Assembly (NCBI GenBank): GCA_033220425.1
Contig: CM065650.1
Coordinates: 3,224,001 to 3,288,000, forward strand
Direction of reading: 5' to 3'
DNA from: Lepraria neglecta
Lineage: Eukaryota > Ascomycota > Lecanoromycetes > Lecanorales > Stereocaulaceae
Length of the DNA stretch: 64,000 nucleotides
Positions 31,475-43,389 of the stretch are shown here, one piece after another; the first letter of the stretch is position 1, and each line of letters begins with the position of its first letter. Position numbers and translations under genes: made by a program. The notes beneath the pieces were generated by a model that ran no database searches, was not told the origin of the DNA, and worked only from the letters and a program-made list of their open reading frames with translations.

Positions 31475-32060
31475 GAATACCTAGAAGAACAGTGTACATA
31501 GGAGCTGTTAGCACATCGCTGGGTTGTGAGTTGTCATTATTGACAAAATATTTTCCATAATTTTTGGTGTGTATTTAGTAATATGCCTTGTATGGTATTC
31601 CCACATTGCGCTACCTTCGACGATACTTCATTCGAGCTGCTACGAGGCTATCTAATCATTCAAACGTAAAGTATTGGCTGTTAAGAAGTCTGTAGCTTCG
31701 ATGATTGTTTTACTTTTCTCTTCCATTGACTGTATACGGAGTGCTCTGAGTGGGATTCCATGTTTCATTGGTCAATTTTCAACCAGGAGCCCGCTATGCC
31801 CAATGACTCCACCATACCGCAAGTCATCTGCAATGCATGCAAGTATACAATCTCCGTCTATTAGATGCTAAGTTCTAGAGGATTCGTACTGTCTCGCACA
31901 CCACCTGCTTCGAACCCAGTAACAATCTTCACTGTTCGCTCGGTCGTTCTGGCTACCGATTCAGGGCACGAACAGGACGTCCACAGTCCTGAGCTCGATC
32001 AGGTTTTAGAGTTAACCTGGAAGCGTACTTTGAAGGACTTCTTCCTCCAATGTGTCCAAT
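31475..32060. other. Intergenic spacer upstream of the PPR gene
   Basis: 590 bases between the PPR gene start and the end of the helicase gene, both on the minus strand. It must hold the PPR promoter and the helicase 3' UTR. Short frames here lack conserved content. A GCTTCGAACCCAG stretch near 31905 resembles a tRNA B box by chance only. Confidence 0.5.
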
Positions 32061-34299
32061 TCACACCATGGCGTTCCTTTCCTCGCGGCGCTTCGGCTTG
32101 GCTACATTGCCGGGATGGCCACCTCTTCCACGCCCTCTGCCTCGCATACCAGAACCTCCCCTGCTAGACTCTCGTCCTCCGCGCACACCAGAGCCACCTC
32201 TATCCGACGCTCGCTCTCCTGGCGCAGGGTAAGCTTCCCAGGCCTCGTTCCTGAGGGTGCTCATAGCGTCTGGAACCCCTTGATGTCGAAGTCGCCTAGA
32301 GGGGGCCTCATTTCCTGTAGGCGTCTCTGTACCAGAAAATCCTCTCTTGACAGCAGCTCGCTCTTCCTGCGACGGCTTCGCATAGCGAATTCCAGGAACA
32401 CCTTTCAGCCCCATTTTTCCGATCGTCTTCTTCTCCATTTCTGGTACCTCATCGCATTGCATTCCGTTCAGGGCGAATTGATTTGCCATCTGGACAAGCT
32501 CGGCGGCGTTCATCCGCATTTTGTTCATGAAGCCTTTCATGAATCCTAGGTATGCTGAGTAGGCCTTTTGTTTGCTCTTAGGGTCAATGCTCTGTAAAGC
32601 GCTCGACATCTTGTCAGCGGTGTTCGGATCGTTCAGGACCTTGTCCGATGCCGGATACGGCTTGATAGGGAATTGTCGATTGACGCTAAGGAAGAATGAC
32701 TCGGTTTGGGTGAGCAGAATGACGGCACGACCATCTTTGCCCGCACGAGCAGTTCTGCCTACTCTATGAGTGTAGGCGTCCGCGTCGGCTGGAAGTCCGA
32801 CCTGCAATACAAGTGAGACATCAGGAAAATCCATTCCTCGACCAACGACTGTGGCACTGTCAGATCAAGAAGTGAGTAGTGGGGTGGGAGGGAAAGTCAT
32901 ACCGTCAGTAGCGAACAGGATTCCATTTTCGGCCACTTTGAAAGCATCGGTTGCTTTCGTTCTAGCTGGCTGAGACATTCGGCTCTGCAACTCGCTATCG
33001 CACAATTCGGAGTCAGCATTTCTCTTTACGGAATAGGTTTGGAGTCGTCAGACATGTTTCAGAGAATAACACTGAGCAAAGGCTCTCAAACCCCGTCTCA
33101 AGGCTCAGAGACAAGCAAAGATTGGGAAAGAAAGACTCCGAAAAGTACGTACTACACTTTGAGATTTGTCTGACGTTCAAACACTTGAGCATACAAAGCA
33201 ACCAGATTCGCTGTTGTACCAAACACTATGATTTTCGATTCCCCTTCGGTGGCTTGTATCTCCTCGTTGATGAGGGAGTAGAGCGCGGTGAATGTGTCCA
33301 CAATACTGGGAATTACTACAGAGTATTGTGGAACCTTAGCGAGGGTTGGGGGCTCTGATGCATCAAGGGTGGAGATGGAGACATGATCCTTGCTGAGCAC
33401 ATGGGAGAGGACCTGTTGCATCTTTGGCGGAATGGTGGCAGAAAAGCACATGCCTTGCCACTGTCCGTTTCTTCCGCTTTTAGGCGGAAGAGCCCGAAGG
33501 AGCTTGAGAATGTCGGGAAGAAAGCCTAAAAGAGTCAGTTTTGGTGTCCAGAGGACCCGATAAACGGCCAAGAAGCCTTACCAGCATCTAGCATCCTGTC
33601 TGCTTCATCTAGGACCAATGTCATCATCCCACGGAATTGGGCTCTCACTTCTTCTTCACTTAGGTAGTCGTTCAGCCGACCAGGGGTGGCCACTAAGATT
33701 TTCGGGTCTCCACGCGTGAATTTGTTTAAGTAAGTTGCCTTTGCGGTCCCTCCAAAGGCCGTGTGCACCTCGAAAGGTCTCCTCAATTTAGAGACTAGTC
33801 GGGAAGCCTCTGCTGCAATTTGGAGCGCCAATTCACGGGTGGGAGAGAGAACAAGTATAGCGACTTGGCCTTTGGGTGGTGATTGGGTGAGAGCGTTTTG
33901 TATGGCTGGAAGCAAGAATGCAGTGGTCTTACCAGTGCCCGTCTTTGCTTGAACAAGGCTACCACAACAATCAGCATATCCTCCTTAAATGTAGAATACG
34001 GACAACTGCCGCTGCTAAGTGGGCGAGACGATTACTGACCAGTCACTCTTCAGAGATGAAAGCCCACTCAAAACTTTGCTTTGCACAGGTGTCATGAAAT
34101 CAAAATTCATGTCTTTCAAAGCTTGTAACAGCATCGGGTCCAATTTGCCCTCCATACTACTGTAGGGTTGCGCGTTGGCAGCTTTGAGCGATTCGCTCGT
34201 ATACATGGCGCCTGTGGTCGACATCTTGAATGTTGTTGGAAAGTGAAGTTTGTGGGAAGAAATAAAAGAAGGGCGGGCGATATTTCGTGCTAGAAACAT
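32061..34299 (-). CDS. mss116: DEAD-box RNA helicase of the mitochondrial Mss116 type, 628 aa, five exons
   Basis: Exons on the minus strand are 34299-34040, 33958-33582, 33525-33156, 32994-32903 and 32848-32061, and the frame closes. Yeast Mss116 helps group I/II intron splicing and translation in mitochondria. The start [17 protein letters not shown] is a plausible presequence; a second ATG (MSTTGAMYT) could give a shorter form. Motifs in order: a Q-motif region ([10 protein letters not shown]), AKTGTGKT (I), PTRELA (Ia), TPGR (Ib), DEAD (II), SAT (III), VVGRGMDFP (V) and [10 protein letters not shown] (VI). The C-terminus is a basic Arg/Gly tail ([15 protein letters not shown]) that may bind RNA. 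The 161-base third intron has a weaker donor (GTAGTA). The gene is divergent from ORC3. Confidence 0.9.
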
Positions 34300-34709
34300 C
34301 GGCAGCTACTTTAAAGTAGTGAATGAAGACAAAGAGTGTCGACTGGGTCGCTGTTGTGTTAGGAAAGCGCGATTAGGGGTCAAAGTCAGGCCCAGCACTC
34401 CGTAGCAGTTACCCCCAACGCAGCTAATCGTCTCTCCTACACTTGATCTATCTCCGATTTCAGTTATGAACGTCGACCTCATACTGTAGTCTGCATTGAC
34501 TAATGAAGATGCTCGTTCTTTGATAGTGATCAATGGCCGGTTTGTTGAAATTTTGCCCTGATAAAGTAAACTTTTTCGCCCTGTCTTAAGGCTGCTACCG
34601 CTGCCAACCGCGCGCAAACGAGATTGGCTAGGGCTTGAAATTTCGATAACCTAAGATACTTTACACTATCAACATCGAGAGGCACTACTATTTCACGGCG
34701 ATTACCATC
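34300..34709. promoter_or_regulatory. Divergent promoter between the helicase and ORC3
   Basis: 410 bases between two start codons pointing apart. Short frames in it have no conserved content. I could not identify a specific operator. The call is positional. Confidence 0.45.
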
Positions 34710-37174
34710 ATGACTGAATACGAGGTCAGAGAGAATCAGCAATTCGTGGGTGTTTGGTGCTGAGAGCAATTCAGGCATGCTACGTTTTTACTCCGGATGA
34801 CTCGAATGGGCAGGCGCCTCGGCCATCGAAACGAAGGAAGACTGCCCGAGCTACTGAGCCAAATGCTCAACATGAAGTCCTCCCATTTGTTCCGCTTTTG
34901 AGAGGCGTAGAGACACCCGGATGTACAAAGGCCCGAGTGGACAGCTTTGAGGCCGCTTGGCGACAAAAAGAAGCTCTCATCGATGTAATGTGTCTCGGCG
35001 ACCGATGTATCGAGATCCTTGAGATACTGACCTTACGCAGAAAAGTATTCATGACGCCAATCTTGATACAGTCAGAGAGGTAGCTTCGTTCATCCGAGGC
35101 AACAGTGCTCCAGAGTAAGTGAATACATAACTCGCGAACAAGGCAGCTATTGACAATAGTCAAGGTCAAGCCGCAAAATTCGCACTGGCCTACTTGTCGC
35201 TGGACCGGATAATGGGGCTTCCATTGATTTATTTGATTCCATAGTGGAGATTGTCAATGAAGATGAACGCACCATCTTGATCAATTTGAGTTCAGGGCAA
35301 AGCCCCAATCTCAAGGCCGTTCTCAAATATATGAGCCAACATGCCACAAGTCGACCCCTAGGAGCTGACGAAGACACCGCTAACGATGGAGGCAAGGTTC
35401 GCATTTATGTTGATCTTAATATGCCGAATCCGCTGATGTGAATGCAGTATGCTCGACAGCTAAACTACGATCTCCAAATCCTCTACGACCACGTTCAGAA
35501 CCATGCGATCAGTAAAGTAGTAGTATCATTTCAAGACAGCGAAGCCTTTGAGGGGAAATTGCTTGCTGAGCTTATAGATGTCTTTAGGTAACACAGCTGC
35601 CAGGATGGCGATTCGCAGCTAATTTCAGCAGTTCATGGAACGACCGGATACCATTTGTAGTCCTCTTCGGCGTTGCAACATCTGTCGGGCTCTTCCAGGG
35701 CAAGTTATCTCGCGCCACCATCAGGCATCTGGAAGGCGCAGAATTCAAAGTCGAAAGAGTCAGCATCGAGGAGATCTTCAAGATTATCAACTCGAAAGAA
35801 TCGACGTTGTGGTTGGGTGCAGGGCTGAGCAACTTAATACTACAGCGACAGAAAGATCACATCCAGAGTCCGTACGCATTGAGCCAAACCTTGAAGGTAA
35901 TTCTAATGTTTCTAGTCCGGCAATATGAGCGCTGAAGAGAATACTAGTATGCCTATATGACCCATTTTTTTGCAAATCCACTCAGCATTACCCTCAATGA
36001 TGATCCCACGCATGTCCCGTTGCAGGAAGTACATTACGAAGCAGTCCGTAATCTACCGTCTTTCAGAAGGTATATAATGCATCCGCTGTTGGGTATGACA
36101 TGGTGATAGAATGCTAAGATATGAACAGCCATGTACAGAGACTGATCGAGGAGAGAGACTGCGACACGGTTCGGGATCTGCTCGATGATGATGCAAGTCT
36201 GAACGAACTCATGATGCACAAACTCATTAGCACACGGAAAGCACTAGAAGAGTTGGTATCAGCCGTGGAAGCTCTCTACAGGACGCAGTCTTCCCCAACC
36301 TGCAAAACAAGCACTGCCTGGTCAGAGATGTATATCCAAGCAATGTCTGGGGAGCTGTTTGAATCTACAATATTCGAGGAGATTCTTAATTCAGTGAAAA
36401 AATTGCCGTCGGACATCATGCATGGCTTGCTTCATGATCTAGGAGAAATTTTCCATGATGAAGACTTAGAGAAAGTCATAACAAACCTCGATGAGCTCAC
36501 CAGAAATCTGGACGAGCCTGAGGTACCTCTACGAAGTCAGTACGATGTCCATCACGAAACGCTACGCACGACGGTCGTTGCGCAGAAGGTATCATTAGGC
36601 AAGAACACCTCCACTTTGTCCGCACAAGACGCAGCCTACACCAAGATTGTAGATCGCACGTTCAGTGAGCTTCAAAAGAAGTTTGGATGGGCTCTCATCA
36701 ATCCTCAAAACCTCTTCCTTAACGAGGCTCTGATTTACGACTCAAAGTCTCCACATCGAGAGGTCTTCGCCCCAAGGCCGCGTTTTGCAATTGAGCGAGC
36801 GTTGAGCTCACCGCACGATTATCTCGGCTGTGAATGCTGCGGTGGAGCTGAGAGTGGCTTGTCTGCTACTCAGCCGGCCACGGCTATATTGTATCAATTG
36901 TGTCTAGAGTCAGGATCTGTCATCAACACGGCGGATCTTTGGTCAGCATTCTGGATTATAGTGGGTACGGAAGGAAGTAAGGATGAAGAAGCCGAGCGGG
37001 AGAGAGTATTGTAAGTATTCTTCATGCGCTTCCCATCTTAACGCTCCCACAGGCTAACAGGTAACCAGGGCGCTCTTCTCCAGGGCGTTGGCCGAGCTGA
37101 AGTACATGGGCATGATCAAGAATAGCAGGAAGAAGGCAGACCATCTAGCGAAACTATCATGGAAGGGCCTTTGA
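34710..37174 (+). CDS. orc3: Origin recognition complex subunit 3, 681 aa, nine exons
   Basis: Orc3 is a core subunit of the six-protein complex that marks replication origins and loads MCM. Exons are 34710-34724 (15 bases), 34775-34984, 35041-35114, 35165-35396, 35448-35587, 35632-35896, 35948-36069, 36129-37010 and 37069-37174; the phases add up. The N-terminus has CYVFTPDD and a basic PSKRRK run that may be a nuclear signal. Then comes the AAA-like ORC3 core: KIRTGLLVAGPDNGASIDLF, ILYDHVQNH, VVVSFQDSEAFEG, WNDRIPFVVLFGVATSVGLF. No Walker A ATP site is seen, as expected for Orc3. The C-terminal winged-helix end RALAELKYMGMIKNSRKKAD to LSWKGL is characteristic. The intron after GGK uses a weak GTTCGC donor. 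Confidence 0.9.
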
Positions 37175-37298
37175 AGCTGGATAGTCGATGCATGAGATTT
37201 GTTACAAATTTTAAATCACCGTCGCTATGCCGCTATTCCTGGGTATCATAACCTTTTTGCCAGAACTCCATATCAATCCGTGCAAGTTGGCCGTACCC

Positions 37299-38765
37299 TC
37301 ATGAATGTCGCGGAGCTAGACCATCAGGACGTAGCCTGCTTATCCAGCCCCACCAGCTTCTGTCGCTCACTGCTTCTGCTTCTGCCTCTGTAACCTCCTC
37401 CATCAGCTGCTCCAGCTCCTCTTCCACTTCTTCATCCAGGACTATAGGTCCCCGTTGGATGATGTCTCCTCTCTGAATGGGTCTTCCATTCTCACCAAGG
37501 ACCATTGCTTCTCTTCTCCGTCGGCGCAGGGCTTGCTCCTCTGGGCTTTGCTCCCTTCCTCTCTCGCCTGGTCTGACATCATTGCCATCACTTGTCCTCG
37601 CCGTTTCGTCTAGATTGATATCAGACCAATTTAATCCCTGCTCAGGATCAACGAGGTAGTCCGTGGCTCCTGTGGTCCACCGAGTGCCCACCGAAATATG
37701 CTCCCAATCTCCCTGTGAGCCACGACCAGCGCGCCCAACAGATGGATGAGAGATACCGAGGTCCTCATCAATGCCATCCACAGCATCAACCAAATTGTGC
37801 CTCTCCATCTGCTTTCGGAACTCTTCGATCCTGAAGAAGCGGTCGAGAATGGTTTGCATGGAACATCCAAAATCGCTGTCCTCGTAGAAGTAATCTCCCT
37901 TGGCTATGTCCCGCATGATTTTCTTCTTCTCGGAAAGAGAGACTCCTTCGCCGCCGAATGGGTAGTGGGTGAGCCAGCGACCTATAACATCCGCCTGTAG
38001 AGCTTGTGTGGTGTGGAATGATAGGATGTAGTCTAAAAGCCAGAGAGAGTCGCGCTCGGGTTGGGACCGGTACGATGAGGACGATTCTGCGACTCGTGCT
38101 TCTGGAAGCAGGCCGCATAAGCAAGTGATGAGTGCGCGGTAGGTGAATGACAGATGGAATAACGCCTGGGCAGCTTCGTTACTTTGGCCTGTGACCACTA
38201 GCATTAGTGTATGGCCCCACCATACTCTCAGCATGAGCGAAGGAGCTGTCTTACTAGACTTTGCAACGAATCGAAGACAAGTTAGCGTCTTGTCTCGATG
38301 CTCAGCGTTTGAGCCAGCAATATCCCGCATCATGAGTTCCCATGTAGACCGCATCTCCCCTCCTTGGAATAGTCTCTCCGTGATGATCTTGATAGACCTG
38401 CCTCATCTTTAGTGCTGGTTTTTGCCACTCAAAGTCCCCTGCGTACGCGGCTCGAATATCCTGATTTGCGCTCTGTGCCAACCGACCAAGTGTATCAAGT
38501 TTGAGGGCTGGTAAGCCTCAGCATGATCTCTTATCGTCTGATCAAGTGGACGCACCGTTCTCCGTCCGCTGGCTGAGCATATCTGGGGGTTTGTCATGGT
38601 GGGTGATTTCTGATGCTCTGCGTATAGCTACGAGCTGTCTGTGGACGACCATAGCTGTATAATAGCCTAGAGCAGCTAGCTATCATTAGCTTATTCGTAC
38701 TATGGGCTGAGTGTGAACTCACCTATGCCCATCCAGAGCCATGCATCGGAAGCCTTGGGGGCCAT
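37299..38765 (-). CDS. Armadillo-like protein with an N-terminal membrane segment, function unknown, 437 aa, four exons
   Basis: Exons on the minus strand are 38765-38723, 38667-38557, 38507-38447 and 38397-37299; the frame closes. Residues 9-24 (AWLWMGIGYYTAMVV) form a likely single membrane anchor. Helical repeats follow: ALKLDTLGRLAQSANQDIRA, ASIKIITERLFQGGEM, WELMMRDIAGSNAEHRDKTL. These look like armadillo repeats. The middle is helical and the last third is acidic and disordered, with a coiled coil (VEEELEQLMEEVTEAEAEA). The first three exons are short and easily missed; the conserved repeat start lies in exon 3. I recognise the style from uncharacterised ascomycete proteins but know of no function. 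It ends 124 bases from ORC3, tail to tail. Confidence 0.7.
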
Positions 38766-39084
38766 ACTTGGGATACTGAACGATCATGGCTGCCATCTCA
38801 CGAATGTTTTTCTGACACCAAGCTCGGCGTGGAAATACCAATTTACTAGCGCGTATTTAGACGCCGAAAGACTCTTCTGTTGCACAACTTTCTACCACCT
38901 GCCCTTTTGCACTTGGCAAATCTCAGATTCTTACTTGTTTCACTTGATAGCCTTATCAGCTGTTGAGGGATCGGACATCAAAACTCACAATGTCGGTCAT
39001 CCCGCCATCTTTTCCAAAACCCGCCGCTGCCTGCCCCACCCAAAATTTGAAGCTTTAAGCGCATGCTAGACGAGGAAAACATCC
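38766..39084. other. Upstream spacer of the armadillo-like gene
   Basis: 320 bases, the presumed promoter of the leftward gene. A plus-strand frame here (38713-39069) overlaps the first exon antisense and has no conserved content. Confidence 0.4.
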
Positions 39085-39986
39085 GTGGCTTCCAAAACGT
39101 GGGGGGATAAGCTGGCCCAACATTTCCCAAATGTGGAAGATCAATTGGCCTACTCGTGTTGGTTTGCTTCATGTCGCTGGCAATATTCAGAAAGAAATCA
39201 CGAGCCAATAATATCGCCAAACAAGTACCTGCAGACGCTTCAGGTTACAGCAATCTCACCTATCTTGAAAACCTATACGATATTTGCCGTCTCGAACATC
39301 GGCCAGTCATCGTCATAGGCAGCAGTCGAGACATTATATACAAGGTCACTCTCAGCAACCGCCTCCAAGGTCGCTTGAAGCCCAACGACCCCCGCCCCTT
39401 GCTACCTGATAACGTCCTAGGCATTAACGACAACGTAGAACCCAATCTCAGACAGACACGCTGATAACGCCGCAATCAGAATTTCTCCGAAGAGTCTACG
39501 GGGTCGACAGAATCCGACGACTATGCTCAAAACGCTTTCCATGTATTCCATCAGATCGGAGCGCTCATGTACTACAAAGGAGACTATGAAAACAATCCTA
39601 AGAGTGCAATGGAGGATAGCGATAATTGGAAAGACACTGGCTTTGCGGCCGTATCTAACGTGACATCTGGCAAAGCTCGGGGAGTTTGGCTCGTGTTCGA
39701 CTTCTTCCCGTATGACTCGTCAGTGGGAGAGACGCTACCACGTCGACACTGATCTCGATTGGGCCTGGTTGCCTAACCATGAAGGCGAAGATGATCCTAA
39801 GATGAGTAGTTATCTTCTGCCAAGATTGCCGACTCCTTAGCCGACCTTGGCCCACACTACGAATTCAAGCTGGGACACAAGCTCACTCATGAGCCGGAGA
39901 TCGTAGGAATTGTGGTGACAGGAGATGGACGCTTAATTAGGCAAGTCGTCAATCGCGAAAATCCTGGGAGGAGCGTTGTCTCATAG
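39085..39986 (+). pseudogene. Decayed gene for a hypothetical fungal protein
   Basis: Several protein-like blocks follow one another on the plus strand in shifting frames: SNLTYLENLYDICRLEHRPV, RDIIYKVTLSNRLQGRLKP, HQIGALMYYKGDYENNP, KDTGFAAVSNVTSGKARGV, YHVDTDLDWAWLPNHEGED, then LADLGPHYEFKLGHKLTHEP and TGDGRLIRQVVNREN. The blocks keep good codon-like composition, but joining them needs at least two frame changes and there are stops between them. Spliceable introns might explain one step but not all. No domain is recognised. I call it a recent host pseudogene. Confidence 0.5.
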
Positions 39987-40146
39987 CCTAAGGATTCTCA
40001 ACCATGGGGAAATAGAACTCATCTCCCCTATCATCCGTTTGCAATTTGCAGTCTTTAGGAGTGTAGATAGGAGACCATCTACCTCTTGAAATGCTATGCG
40101 CTTTGCACTTGGTGCATTGACTATTGTTAGGGTAGTCACACTGTCA

Positions 40147-41406
40147 CTAATCAAACGGTACCCTCCTCCAACCGTCCCTGTCGCCCCTCTTCATCGCCTC
40201 CTGCGCCGCAGCAACAGCGCTCGGAATCTTGATCCCACAGCAATCTCCAGAAGCATCATCCCTATGAACATGCTTCACCCCATTCTCCTCCACCGCCAGC
40301 TCTCCCCCTACTTCCTCCTCACTTTCATCGACCATTCCAACACTCATCCCTTCCACCGCAGGCACAAGAGTCCCAAAAAGGAAATGCTGCATGACCGGCG
40401 ACTTACCCAGCACCTCTTTTATAAACATCCTCCGCATGCCTTGCTCCACTTTCTCCCAATTCTTTGCGCCTGATATATCATCTAGCAGAGGCTGTGTCCA
40501 CTTCAACCCTTTCACGGTCTTTGATGCCATGGTAAAGCGCACCATGTCCAGGTAAAGATATTCATCGCCCTCCTCTTCCAACAAAAGCTCGTTGTGAATG
40601 CTCAGTGGCCGAATGTACGGATGATGTAGAAGCTGCGAAGCACCAAATAGAAAGGGAAGGAAGTGATAATCATCAAGTCCCCAGACGCCGTGCGAGCCTG
40701 CGGGTTCGAGGTAGTATGTACTTTGTAGTTTGCGTAGAAGCTTGATATAGCGGGGAAAAACAAGAAGTGAGAGCGCTGGAAAAGTTGATGTTGGAAGGAG
40801 AGAGAGTCGGTCTAGACATAGCAGCCAGATGATGAAGTTGAGTTCATGGCCCGAGCCGTAGTCTATGCGAGCGCGGTTGCCGAGGGAGTGGTGCAGGTAG
40901 GTGGAGACTTCGGTGATGGAGGACGCGTTGGGAAGGCCGAGATCTGAGTGCCAGGCATTGCTCTGGGCGGTTATGGAGTCGATGAATTGGCGGAAGGCTG
41001 GGTTACCGAAGCGAGAACCACCTTGGTCGGCAGGTGGACAAAGTCTTATTGTTTCTTCGATAGAGTCGAGGATGGAGAGAATTTGGTGGATGGAAGGGTG
41101 CGCGGATGTCAGGTCGATGGAGGAGATCTTTCGGTCTGCCGCGGATTCTGACAGGGAGAAGACGAATGAGAGGATCAGGGAGTAGGTGGGTGAGGATAGA
41201 CAGAGGTCATGATCGTGGGGAGACAATATACGGCGAACGGGTTTGGTGAATTGTAGAGTAGATGTGTCTGGTGGAGGTGGTAGAACTGGAGTCTCTGGGA
41301 CTGGGAGGGAGTTCTGCGGTGGAGGGGCTTTCTTCTTGCGGGGAATGAGCCGGGGGAGAGTATTTAGTTGCTCTGCACTTAACGGCGTCTCTGTAGCTGA
41401 AGGCAT
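40147..41406 (-). CDS. rrd1: PP2A phosphatase activator (PTPA, Rrd1/Rrd2 family), 419 aa
   Basis: PTPA is a prolyl isomerase-like chaperone that switches on type 2A protein phosphatases. The gene is one exon. After a proline-rich start the family core begins at FTKPVRRILSPHDHDLCLSS and goes on with DQGGSRFGNPAFRQFIDSI, the signature IDYGSGHELNFIIWLLCL, and PAGSHGVWGLDDYHFLPFLF, which carries the conserved Gly-Ser-His and Asp-Asp-Tyr. The acidic Glu/Val-rich C-terminal extension is not conserved. The wording around HDHDLCLSSPTY reminds me more of the Rrd1 branch than of Rrd2, so the symbol is tentative while the family is sure. It is divergent from RRP46 with a 165-base gap. Confidence 0.9.
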   Translation of the reverse strand: MPSATETPLSAEQLNTLPRLIPRKKKAPPPQNSLPVPETPVLPPPPDTSTLQFTKPVRRILSPHDHDLCLSSPTYSLILSFVFSLSESAADRKISSIDLTSAHPSIHQILSILDSIEETIRLCPPADQGGSRFGNPAFRQFIDSITAQSNAWHSDLGLPNASSITEVSTYLHHSLGNRARIDYGSGHELNFIIWLLCLDRLSLLPTSTFPALSLLVFPRYIKLLRKLQSTYYLEPAGSHGVWGLDDYHFLPFLFGASQLLHHPYIRPLSIHNELLLEEEGDEYLYLDMVRFTMASKTVKGLKWTQPLLDDISGAKNWEKVEQGMRRMFIKEVLGKSPVMQHFLFGTLVPAVEGMSVGMVDESEEEVGGELAVEENGVKHVHRDDASGDCCGIKIPSAVAAAQEAMKRGDRDGWRRVPFD

Positions 41407-41571
41407 GGTCGGGTTATGCTGTTCTAGTTGAGGTAGTAAGTGTATATGAGTACCTTAAGTTGGAAATCATTCGCGAATCGGTGGCGATATTTACCTCCGG
41501 GTACCAAGGGTGAAAAAGGTCTTCCCTAAACACCAACTAACCGATCTGCGACTCCAACGTTAGTAAACCCA
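41407..41571. promoter_or_regulatory. Short divergent promoter between the PTPA gene and RRP46
   Basis: 165 bases between opposed start codons. No clear element is seen. The two genes are ordinary housekeeping genes and co-expression would be unremarkable. Confidence 0.4.
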
Positions 41572-42435
41572 ATGGCCAATGTTACGCTATCCCCCCTCTA
41601 TCGTGCAGATGGATCTGCTAATTTCACAAGTAATGGCTGTTCTGTCATAGCTGCTGTCAATGGACCCATCGAAGTGCAAAGAAGAGACGAGTTGCCGGAA
41701 GAAGCAGCTATCGATGTTGCAATCAGGCCGGCTGCTGGTGTGGGAGGTAAGACCGCTTTGGAGCCCTTGAAAGCTCTATACTGCCGACTGAGACATTAGT
41801 CAGGAGTACGAGAGAGACATCTTGAATCCATCATTCAGAACACCCTTCGCCATGTCATTCTAGTGTCGGCCCATCCACGCACTTTGATCCAAATCACGCT
41901 ACAAGTTGTTGCCTCTAAAGATGATAGTCTCAACTCCGGGAATTTGCCTCAGGCTGCTTCAGTAGGGATCCGTCTACAAACATAATACCTGCGCTAATCT
42001 ATACTCAAGAATCTACCCGTCCTTCCTGCGCTTTTGCAAGCATCGATACTAGCACTATTGTCCGCCTCTATCCCTCTCTCGATGACCTTGACGGCCACTT
42101 TGATTTCTGTGAAAGAGAACGGAGGCGTGGCACCGAGTCCTTCTGCACAAGATTTAGAGGCAGCCACTTCAATACACGTCCTAGCATTCTCGTCTCATGG
42201 GGACCTGCTGGTAGTGGAGAGCGAGGGATACTTCACCATGGACACGTGGGAGAAAGTCTATGCAAAAGCGAGGCTGATTTGCCACGGAGAGAAAGAGGAG
42301 GACAGTGAAAACGAAGATCTTAGCATGGACTCGGAAGAGGATACGAAGCTGGAAGATGTCTTGAGAGATGCCGTACGACAGAAGGTCGCGGCTGAGTATA
42401 GGTGGAAGCAGAGTCCGGATTCAGCAGCGACCTGA
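41572..42435 (+). CDS. rrp46: Exosome core subunit Rrp46 (RNase PH fold), 252 aa, three exons
   Basis: Rrp46 is one of the six RNase PH-like ring subunits of the RNA exosome. Exons are 41572-41746, 41804-41961 and 42010-42435; introns of 57 and 48 bases keep the frame. The start reads MANVTLSPLYRADGSANFTS. VIAAVNGPIEVQRRDELPEE is the first strand-turn of the fold. IRPAAGVGG then joins VRERHLESIIQNTLRHVIL, and PRTLIQITLQVV and the ASILALLSASIPL helix follow. The last 40 residues are acidic and variable (EEDSENEDLSMDSEED). Length is usual for the family. A short tandem repeat of CTGAACATGTAC lies right at and after the stop. Confidence 0.92.
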
Positions 42436-43389
42436 ACATGTACCTGAACATGTACCTGACAGGTCAGGGCTTATTACATTGATAAATGCATCTACAAACG
42501 GAGTGGCTGCCCACCGGCAAGATCAACTTTACGCGAGAGATGCCGGGTCACCTTGTCAAAGACTTCCCTTGCAGCACGCACGATTACGTCATGAACGCGT
42601 AGATCGATACCGAATTGTCGGACATAACTACGCCGCTCAGAATTCTAGATCCCAAAAGACTCGGACGGCATTCCTACATTCAATAGTCTCTGCTGAGCGT
42701 TTAGCACGTGCAACAGACGAGCTGGGGGTGGGATCTTTCGGAAGTGCCTATGCTTTACAGAGTTCTCATCGGCTTCGGAAGACTAGCCTAGGTGACTGGT
42801 CTGCTGCGAAGTTCGTATACGGGTGCAGGCGCCAGGTCGAAGAGCTAGAATTGACTAATATCATTGTATCACAGACTTGACCAAGCCATGCGATTACTAG
42901 CGGCTTTGTCATTCTGCGTGCTCTAAAGATTGGTGCAGAGTACGTGCGTTTCACCCGCACACTGCATTGAGCTTATGCAGCTCGTGACTTCCTTGGAACG
43001 CGTAGTGGTAGACTTACGTATTCCATTTTATATATTCCATTTTATATTATCTTATCGTGTGGTTTACCAGCACACCCCAAGGATTTGAAAAACTCTCGAA
43101 GGGCGACTCACATGCTATCCTTCCGGGGATATCGACATTCTAGGAGGTTCCAACCGATATGGGGGTGGATCCTAGTAAAGTCGTCCCAATCCCGCGCTCC
43201 CGTTCCGCAATGAGATCCTGACTTGGCGCCAAAATATCATCATTCGGCAATTCACTTCTCTCCATCTTTTGGTGAATACCCTCTCCTTCTCGTTTCCCCT
43301 CCCCGAACATCTCCCATGCTCCTGTCTTGCCTGTCTGAAACTTGCTGCCTTGACCTCAAAGGCAAGCAGCAAGTCGGGCCCTCATTCCA
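42436..43389. other. Spacer with scraps of possible old coding sequence
   Basis: 950 bases between RRP46 and the NAD kinase gene. Near 42490-42590 the plus strand reads HLQTEWLPTGKINFTREMPG and KDFPCSTHDYVMN without a stop. Near 42880-42950 it reads HAITSGFVILRALKIGAEY. These look like protein remnants but sit in different frames with stops between. I could not assign a family. The last 300 bases are the NAD kinase promoter or 5' UTR. Confidence 0.35.

Noticed and set aside
31890-31915. GGTTCGAAGC on the minus strand as a tRNA B box
   Set aside because: There is no A box or cloverleaf around it; it lies in ordinary spacer.
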